Positions 58,578 to 64,000 of a stretch of DNA of 64,000 nucleotides are shown one piece after another. Numbering within the stretch: position 1 is the stretch's first letter; every line of letters starts with the position of its first letter. The notes beneath the pieces were generated by a model. That model did not search any database, had not been told where the DNA came from, and saw nothing but the letters and a program-made list of their open reading frames with translations. Source of the stretch: FEN-1297 sp963843605 (GTDB taxonomy: Bacteria; Bacteroidota; Ignavibacteria; Ignavibacteriales; Ignavibacteriaceae); NCBI GenBank assembly GCA_963843605.1, contig CAWJLA010000008.1, positions 62,001 through 126,000 on the forward strand. Reading direction: 5' to 3'. The position numbers were made by a program, and so were the translations under genes.

Positions 58578-59795
58578 TTATTCAAATCTCAAAGCATCTA
58601 TCGGATTTAATAAGGCGGCTTTACGTGCAGGGTAAAATCCGAAAAACAATCCGATAACAATTGAAAATCCGAAGGACAATATTATCGAGAACGGAGTAAT
58701 AAAAGTAGGCCACTGGGCAAAATTGGAAATTATTTTAGAACTCGCCACTCCCAGAATTATTCCTATTATCCCGCCGATTAAGCTGAGTACTAGCGCTTCA
58801 ATTAAAAATTGCGTTAATATATCTTTACCCCTGGCACCGACGGACATACGAATACCGATTTCCCTTGTTCTTTCTGTTACCGAGACCAGCATAATATTCA
58901 TAATTCCGATCCCGCCGACAACAAGAGATACGGATGCAATACTTGCCAGCAGTATTGTTAATATTTTAGAAGTTTCGGACGCCGTTTCGGCAAGGTCTGC
59001 CTGATTTCTGATAGTAAAATCATCCTGATCGTATGGAGCAATTTTATGTCTCATTCTCAGTAATTCTTCTATTTCTTTTTGAGCTTCGGGAATGGCTTTC
59101 TGGCTTACCGCCGAAACAAGGATCTGCCTGAGATATGGGTAATGTGAAAGTCTTTTCAGTACGGTGGTGTAAGGCGCGAGAATAATATCGTCCTGGTCGT
59201 TACCGGAAGCATTTTGACCTTTAGGAAAAAGTACACCGATCACTTTAAATGGAACGTTTCTTATTCTTAGGCTTTTATTTATGGGGTCGTCCCCCGGGAA
59301 AAGATTATCGGCAACCGTTTTACCCAGTACGCATACTTTTGCCGCCCCTTTGATATCCTGGTCCGAAAAGAAATTACCATATTGCAGCTGCCACTCGCGG
59401 ATATCCAGATAATTTACTCCGACTCCTTCAATACCTGTTGCCCAATTCATGTTTCCGGCAATAACCTGCCCTCCGGCTCGTGTTTCGGGCGAAATAAATG
59501 CTACACTGGGACATTCCGTAAGAATCGCGTTTGCGTCATCTTCGGTTAGTGTAACTGTTGTTCCTGCGCCCATTCTTAAACCGCCCTGTTGCTGCGAGCC
59601 GGGGAAAATAATAAGTATATTCGTACCCAGCGAGGCTATTCTCGACTTTACGGAATATTCGGCTCCCTGCCCTATTGCCAGCATTGCAATAACCGCCGCT
59701 ACGCCTATTATAATTCCGAGCATTGTCAGAAAGGATCTCATTTTATTTCTCTGCAAAGCTCTGAAAGCGGCAATTACAATATTAAATACTTTCAT
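58578..59795 (-). CDS. MacB-type ABC permease (4-TM)
   Basis: A 405-residue inner-membrane permease: TM1 near residues 20-42 (MRSFLTMLGIIIGVAAVIAMLAIG), a large periplasmic domain (~45-280), and an FtsX core (VVGGIGIMNIMLVSVTERTREIGIRMSVGARGKDIL) plus GFYPARKAALLNPIDALRFE. Unlike the ten large permeases it is a single module. Its start ATG overlaps the stop of the ATPase gene by 4 bases. With its upstream neighbours it forms a classical tripartite exporter of the MacAB type. Confidence 0.95.
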   Translation of the reverse strand: MKVFNIVIAAFRALQRNKMRSFLTMLGIIIGVAAVIAMLAIGQGAEYSVKSRIASLGTNILIIFPGSQQQGGLRMGAGTTVTLTEDDANAILTECPSVAFISPETRAGGQVIAGNMNWATGIEGVGVNYLDIREWQLQYGNFFSDQDIKGAAKVCVLGKTVADNLFPGDDPINKSLRIRNVPFKVIGVLFPKGQNASGNDQDDIILAPYTTVLKRLSHYPYLRQILVSAVSQKAIPEAQKEIEELLRMRHKIAPYDQDDFTIRNQADLAETASETSKILTILLASIASVSLVVGGIGIMNIMLVSVTERTREIGIRMSVGARGKDILTQFLIEALVLSLIGGIIGIILGVASSKIISNFAQWPTFITPFSIILSFGFSIVIGLFFGFYPARKAALLNPIDALRFE

Positions 59796-60571
59796 TCGAC
59801 TTCCTCGTCTATTAAAGGCATTGTCTTGATTACTTCCGATGCATTACGGCGGTTTGTATTAAATTTATCCGATTTCACTTTTCCGTCCCTAAACAGAATA
59901 TGCCTTTTCGCAAATCCGGCAATATCAGGTTCATGCGTAACTAGAATTATTGTGATCCCTTTTTCATTCAGCTCCTGGAATATTTCCATTACTTCAACGC
60001 TTGTTCTGCTGTCCAGGTTTCCCGTAGGCTCGTCTGCCAGAACAATTGACGGATTATTGACCAAAGCTCTTGCTATGGCCACACGCTGCTGCTGGCCGCC
60101 CGACAATTGATTCGGATAATGATACATTCGATCCTCAAGACCGACAATTTTCAACGCTTCAATGGATTTTTCTTTTCGTTCTTTAGCTGAAACCGAATCA
60201 TAGAAAAGAGGAAGTTCTACATTTTCAATAGCCGTAGTTCTCGACAATAAATTAAAACCCTGAAATACAAATCCGATTTTTTTATTTCTTATTTTCGCCA
60301 GCTCATCTCTTGAAAGCAGACTTACGTCTATCCCGTCAAGCGTATATTTTCCTTTTGTGGGTTTGTCGAGACACCCCAGAATATTCATAAAAGTGGATTT
60401 CCCCGAACCCGATGCTCCCATTATTGCGACAAATTCATCTTCGTCTACATTTAAAGAAACACCTCTTAAAGCATGCACCTCAACTTCGCCGAGCATGTAA
60501 GTCCTTACCAGATGTTCGATGTTGATTAAGTGATTTCCGTTTTTTAAATTCTTTTCAAAGTGATCATCCAT
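59792..60571 (-). CDS. MacB-type ABC ATPase
   Basis: A 259-residue ATPase with Walker A GASGSGKST, Q-loop FVFQGFNLLS, signature LSGGQQQRVAIARAL, Walker B IVLADEPTGNLDS and H-loop VTHEPD; all canonical. It drives the permease encoded directly downstream (4-base overlap), and the adaptor gene ends 2 bases before it. About 25 extra residues at each end compared with the shortest members. Confidence 0.96.
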   Translation of the reverse strand: MDDHFEKNLKNGNHLINIEHLVRTYMLGEVEVHALRGVSLNVDEDEFVAIMGASGSGKSTFMNILGCLDKPTKGKYTLDGIDVSLLSRDELAKIRNKKIGFVFQGFNLLSRTTAIENVELPLFYDSVSAKERKEKSIEALKIVGLEDRMYHYPNQLSGGQQQRVAIARALVNNPSIVLADEPTGNLDSRTSVEVMEIFQELNEKGITIILVTHEPDIAGFAKRHILFRDGKVKSDKFNTNRRNASEVIKTMPLIDEEVE

Positions 60572-60573
60572 TT

Positions 60574-62127
60574 TTATCTGCCTCGAAATCCTCTCGAACG
60601 ATTATTACTGTCCATAAACGGATTGTTTCCCTGTACCGCATCATCGCTGTTCGAAATTGCACCTATAACAATACTTTCACCGTCTTTTATTTTTCCGCCG
60701 ATTATTTCAGTCATCCTGCCGTCGTTTAATCCTGTTCTGACAAATATAGGATCAAGCTTTCCTTTTGAATTCAGCACCCAAATTCTTCCTACGCCCACCT
60801 GGCTGTACGGCTGATAGCTGCTCTTTTCATATTGAGGATACAGTGAAACAATAGCATATTTTCCGGCACTCAGGTCGGAGCTATAACTAGGAGAAATGTT
60901 TTTAGGATTCCCTTTTTGTGCCGACATTGTTTTTTCAAAAACTTTTCTTAATTCGCTCCGTACTTCTTCGCTGCTCATATGTCCGCCGTGTTTTGCAATA
61001 ATAGAATCGCGTATGCTTTTTATTTTTGTTCTGTCAAATCCAAATTTCCGGAATTCATCCCTCATACCGGTTTTATTATCTGCAACCTGCTGAGAATTTG
61101 AAACGGCATCTGTGTTTTGTGAATTAGTTTCATGCCCGATTCTCCCTCTTCTGCCGTTTTTAAATTTATCTCCCATCATTGCTCTAATCTCTTTTATTTT
61201 AGCAGAATCAATCAGTTCTGCAGGGGGTTGAAACCTCAATGCTAGGTTAGGCACTTTAAGAACGCTGTCTTTTTCTGCAATCAGCACCTTAACATTAGCG
61301 GTCATCCCGGGCATTAATTTCAGCTTATCGTTAGGTACGTCTATAATAACACTGTAATTTACTACATTCTGTACAATTTGAGGTGACAGTCTAATTTGAG
61401 AGACCCTTCCTTTAAATTCATCATCCGGATAAGCATCAACTGTAAAAGTAACAGGCTGCCCTATGCTGATCCTTCCTATGTCCGATTCATCTATTATTGC
61501 TTCAACCTGCATTTTCTTTAAATCATTCGCAATGGTAAATAAAGTCGGCGAAGAAAAACTGGCTGCAACTGTCTGTCCGATTGAAACTGCACGATTAATA
61601 ACCACTCCGTCTATAGGTGCATAAATAGTTGCATATTGAAGATTAAGCTTTGCCTTATCTAGCTGCACTTGTGCTTGCTTTAATAGAGCTTTGCTGCCTT
61701 CATAGGTTGATAATGCGGCATCGTAGTCTGCCTGCGAATCAAGGTTTTTATCGAACAATGCTTTTGTTCGCTGAAAAATTCGTTGATTTTCATCATTCTG
61801 CGACTGACTGTGTTCGAGGTTCGCTTCGGCATCTTTTATGGCCTGATTTAAGAATGTCGGATCGATCTGAGCAATAACTTGTCCGGCTTTTACAATTGAA
61901 TTAAAATCAGCGTATAATTTTGATATAATTCCGGAAACCTGAGTTCCTACATCTATCGAAGTAACCGGATTTACAGTACCTGTTGCAGTAACATAAACCG
62001 AAATGTTGCCTTTGTCCGCTTTTTCAAACCTAAAATTATAACTCTTATCTGTTCCTTTATAAAAAATGAAATAAACAGAAAGGGTCACTATAACTAGTCC
62101 CGCAATTATAAAAATAATTTTTTTCAT
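60574..62127 (-). CDS. MacA/HlyD-type periplasmic adaptor with a long insertion
   Basis: A 517-residue adaptor, longer than the usual 370-420. TM anchor (~2-21), barrel-sandwich half ATGTVNPVTSIDVGTQVSG, coiled-coil hairpin, returning half APIDGVVINRAVSIGQTV, and beta-barrel with YPDDEFKGRVSQIRLSP. Roughly residues 310-450 form an insertion rich in Arg, Lys, Glu and Ser (DRTKIKSIRDSIIAKHGGHMSSEEVRSELRKVFEKTM) before the final segment RIWVLNSKGKLDPIFVRTGL. Insertion function unknown. First gene of the three-gene exporter unit. Confidence 0.93.
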   Translation of the reverse strand: MKKIIFIIAGLVIVTLSVYFIFYKGTDKSYNFRFEKADKGNISVYVTATGTVNPVTSIDVGTQVSGIISKLYADFNSIVKAGQVIAQIDPTFLNQAIKDAEANLEHSQSQNDENQRIFQRTKALFDKNLDSQADYDAALSTYEGSKALLKQAQVQLDKAKLNLQYATIYAPIDGVVINRAVSIGQTVAASFSSPTLFTIANDLKKMQVEAIIDESDIGRISIGQPVTFTVDAYPDDEFKGRVSQIRLSPQIVQNVVNYSVIIDVPNDKLKLMPGMTANVKVLIAEKDSVLKVPNLALRFQPPAELIDSAKIKEIRAMMGDKFKNGRRGRIGHETNSQNTDAVSNSQQVADNKTGMRDEFRKFGFDRTKIKSIRDSIIAKHGGHMSSEEVRSELRKVFEKTMSAQKGNPKNISPSYSSDLSAGKYAIVSLYPQYEKSSYQPYSQVGVGRIWVLNSKGKLDPIFVRTGLNDGRMTEIIGGKIKDGESIVIGAISNSDDAVQGNNPFMDSNNRSRGFRGR

Positions 62128-62368
62128 CGACTGCCCTTGATTTGGAGTAATTCCAAAATTTTTAGTTACGTTAAAACTTTTAAGCTAATATTATATTTGC
62201 TTCGGGTATTTGACATTTATATTCATCCAATAGTTTAAAATAAAAATTAAGGCCATGTCTGCTTCAGATTTAACCTGGATCAAACGAAGCATAAAATGAC
62301 TTGTCCTAACATATTATTTCCATTAGTTTTATTGGAATAAATTTGTTTTTAACAGAATAAAGAATATC

Positions 62369-63361
62369 ATGAAAACCTTGCCTTCGGTTAACTTCTGCTC
62401 TTTAACAAAAAAAGGAAGATTTTTAATTTTACTTTTTCTTCTTTTTATTACACCTGCAGCAAAATCGCAATCAAAATTTTTAAGTTTTACTCAAAGATTT
62501 AAGCAAAATAATAGCGCAGGTATTCCTTTAGAGATAAACCGATATGCTCTGCCGTCGGAAGACAACAGACTCTTAGTATCTTCAAGCTCAGCCGCCCCCA
62601 AACCATCGTTTAATCTGTTCGGGAACTTCGGAAACAATATTTTAGACAGTTTTAAAGGAGACAATTTATACCTTCATCTTGCTGCAGTTGCTTCCTCATA
62701 TCTACTAGTCAGCCAAAACGTCGATTATCATGTTGAAAATTTTTTTAATCAACACGAAGAGTTCGGAAGATGGGCAAGGCCGGTAGTAATCTCGGGAGAA
62801 TTACTACCTTTTATAGTAGGCGGCTCGCTTTTCTCTTATGCGAAATTAAAAAATAACAACGAAGTGCTGGGCGCTTCCTTCGCGGTTCTACAGGCGAGTT
62901 TAATAGAATTTTTATACAACTCAACTTTGAAGGCAATAACCGGTAGAGCACATCCGGATTGGAGACACAATACCGATATGAAGAGCCTGAGCAAGACGTT
63001 CCGCTTCGGTTTTTTAAGAGGAGGGATTTTTTGGGGCTGGCCTTCCGGGCATACTGCCGCAACGATGGCGGTTGTTTCGGCATTAACAAATTATTATCCG
63101 CACAGTACCTGGCTTAAAATAGCCGGGTACAGCCTTGTTGCGTATACCATTTTCGGTGTTTCATCTTTTAACAGAGGAGGAATGCATTGGTTTTCTGATG
63201 CGATTGCCGGAGCTCTAATGTCATACGCTGTCGGTTCTACCGTCGGCAGATACTATAGAAATGTATATTCAACTTCGTCGTCTCCCGGTACAACTGCTGG
63301 GAATACAGTAATTTCCCCGGCATTTAATCCTTTAGGGATTAATTTAACATTCACCTTCTGA
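62369..63361 (+). CDS. Membrane PAP2-family phosphatase
   Basis: A 330-residue protein with an N-terminal signal or TM segment (FLILLFLLFITPAAKSQ) and a PAP2 domain. Phosphatase motifs: KAITGRAHPDWR (KxxxxxxRP-like, with Arg-Ala-His), GWPSGHTAA (PSGH), and SFNRGGMHWFSDAIAG (SRxxxxxHxxxD-like). It probably dephosphorylates lipid phosphates or undecaprenyl diphosphate. The motif 1 deviates (RAHP instead of RP). It is convergent with the cysteine-rich small gene. Confidence 0.9.
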   Translation: MKTLPSVNFCSLTKKGRFLILLFLLFITPAAKSQSKFLSFTQRFKQNNSAGIPLEINRYALPSEDNRLLVSSSSAAPKPSFNLFGNFGNNILDSFKGDNLYLHLAAVASSYLLVSQNVDYHVENFFNQHEEFGRWARPVVISGELLPFIVGGSLFSYAKLKNNNEVLGASFAVLQASLIEFLYNSTLKAITGRAHPDWRHNTDMKSLSKTFRFGFLRGGIFWGWPSGHTAATMAVVSALTNYYPHSTWLKIAGYSLVAYTIFGVSSFNRGGMHWFSDAIAGALMSYAVGSTVGRYYRNVYSTSSSPGTTAGNTVISPAFNPLGINLTFTF

Positions 63362-63400
63362 AAAGTGCCGGACTGCCGAATAATTATAACACTTAAATTT

Positions 63401-63612
63401 TTATGACAGTAATTCTTTGGCTCGTTCGATTTGATTCGGGAAAAGATCTCTAGGCACGTTGTCTTTTCCTTTTTTTCGAAAACCATGTATCTTGCACATT
63501 TGGATTTATCCCCGATGCAGTATTTGGCTTTGTACATTTGAGCCATTGAAGGCATATTCTCCATTTTATCGTTGAAGAACAAACATTTCGGTAAACATAT
63601 ACAATCTGCCAT
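63401..63612 (-). CDS. Cysteine-rich small protein, frameshifted
   Basis: ATG 63612 begins MADCICLPKCLFFNDKMENMPSMAQMY with Cys 4, 6, 10, 32 and 39 and a KYCIGDKSKCARYMVF block. The direct frame then drifts into unrelated residues (EKKEKTTCLEIF) through the neighbouring gene's antisense. Adding one A to the A7 run at 63470-63476 restores EKKGKDNVPRDLFPNQIERAKELLS and a stop at 63401, about 70 residues. I recall related small proteins of this pattern, without assigned function; the cysteines suggest a metal or cluster site. The frame before the run (GAA AAA AAG) is also the classical A-AAA-AAG slippery heptamer. Confidence 0.7.
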
Positions 63613-64000
63613 ATAAATAGTCCCCAATTAATGATGAATTATATTTTTTATTTATCCATAGAATCAACCTGTATTTAGCATTAGCATATTATCGTACAAA
63701 TAGTTTACGACATTAATAGTCTGGGGAATAATATCGCTACACTTTTAGCAATTATTCTTATTCAACAATGCAATATCATAAGATATACATGATACATTAG
63801 TAAAGAATTATGATCCTGGCTAAGTGTAATTAATTGATGCTTTATTAAATGACAACAAACTGGCTTTAAGACACTTTGTTACTTTCAGGATTTAAGAATA
63901 TTTAAAATAATGTTATTGAATGAAGGCGCTGGTTGCGCAGTTGTATCCATCCGGCAGGTCATAACAAAAACCGGGCAGCCGGCTTTTGAATTGAATAAAT
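63613..64000. other. Right-edge stretch with no certain gene
   Basis: About 390 AT-rich bases. The last 88 bases allow a minus-strand frame ending at 63913 (PGFCYDLPDGYNCATSAFIQ) that could be the tail of a gene outside the window, but it is too short to call. Confidence 0.4.

Noticed and set aside
63913..64000. Minus-strand frame at the right edge ending PGFCYDLPDGYNCATSAFIQ
   Set aside because: Only 29 codons are inside the window and no family is recognisable.

Overview
The window reads as a chromosomal segment from the Bacteroidota/Chlorobiota/Ignavibacteriota group, most likely an Ignavibacteria-type free-living organism. The reasons are the AT-rich, densely packed genes, the very large family of 800-residue FtsX/MacB-type permeases, exported carbohydrate hydrolases without an obvious SusCD pair, a diphosphate-type phosphofructokinase and an exported protein carrying SprA-like motifs. 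The assignment rests on gene content only.

Layout. (1) 1-1665: an exported esterase/peptidase of the alpha/beta hydrolase fold, running off the left edge. (2) 2009-33191: a large locus with one HlyD-type adaptor, two MacB-type ATPases, ten tandem 8-TM FtsX-type permeases (all on the minus strand), and a divergent two-gene operon for a sigma-54 response regulator and its histidine kinase. Three minus-strand transcription units can be inferred (adaptor + 2 ATPases + 6 permeases; 2 permeases; 2 permeases). Each starts with the same promoter grammar: a tandem pair of 16-bp palindromes (TGTnCG-N4-CGnACA, 4-bp spacer), then 122-160 bp, then a -24/-12 sigma-54-like element 51-66 bp before the start codon. 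The two short units have the same order of permease subtypes and look like a duplicated promoter-plus-two-gene cassette. (3) 33194-41284: a SprA-like lipoprotein and a carbohydrate cluster (aldose epimerase, acetyl-esterase-like hydrolase, apiosidase-like DUF4038 protein, GH43 enzyme, LacI-type regulator). (4) 41704-47655: orphan ParA, an inverted-repeat element, and central sugar metabolism (6-phosphogluconate dehydrogenase, HAD hydrolase, diphosphate-dependent phosphofructokinase, Gfo/Idh/MocA oxidoreductase). (5) 48095-58466: mixed housekeeping genes (SRPBCC protein, RecD2-type helicase, glycogen-binding small protein, zinc-ribbon protein, exported MEMO protein, acyl-CoA synthetase, FAH-family hydrolase, nitroreductase, KdgF-like cupin). 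(6) 58578-63612: a conventional MacA-MacB-type exporter, a PAP2 phosphatase and a cysteine-rich small protein.

The most interesting system is the ten-permease locus. The kinase has two TM helices with almost no periplasmic loop, so it probably senses through the membrane or through a transporter. The regulator probably binds the paired palindromes and activates all three units.

Five genes are interrupted by single-base indels. Three of them lack one A in an A-run directly followed by GG. These may be assembly errors, decay or, less likely, ribosomal slippage.
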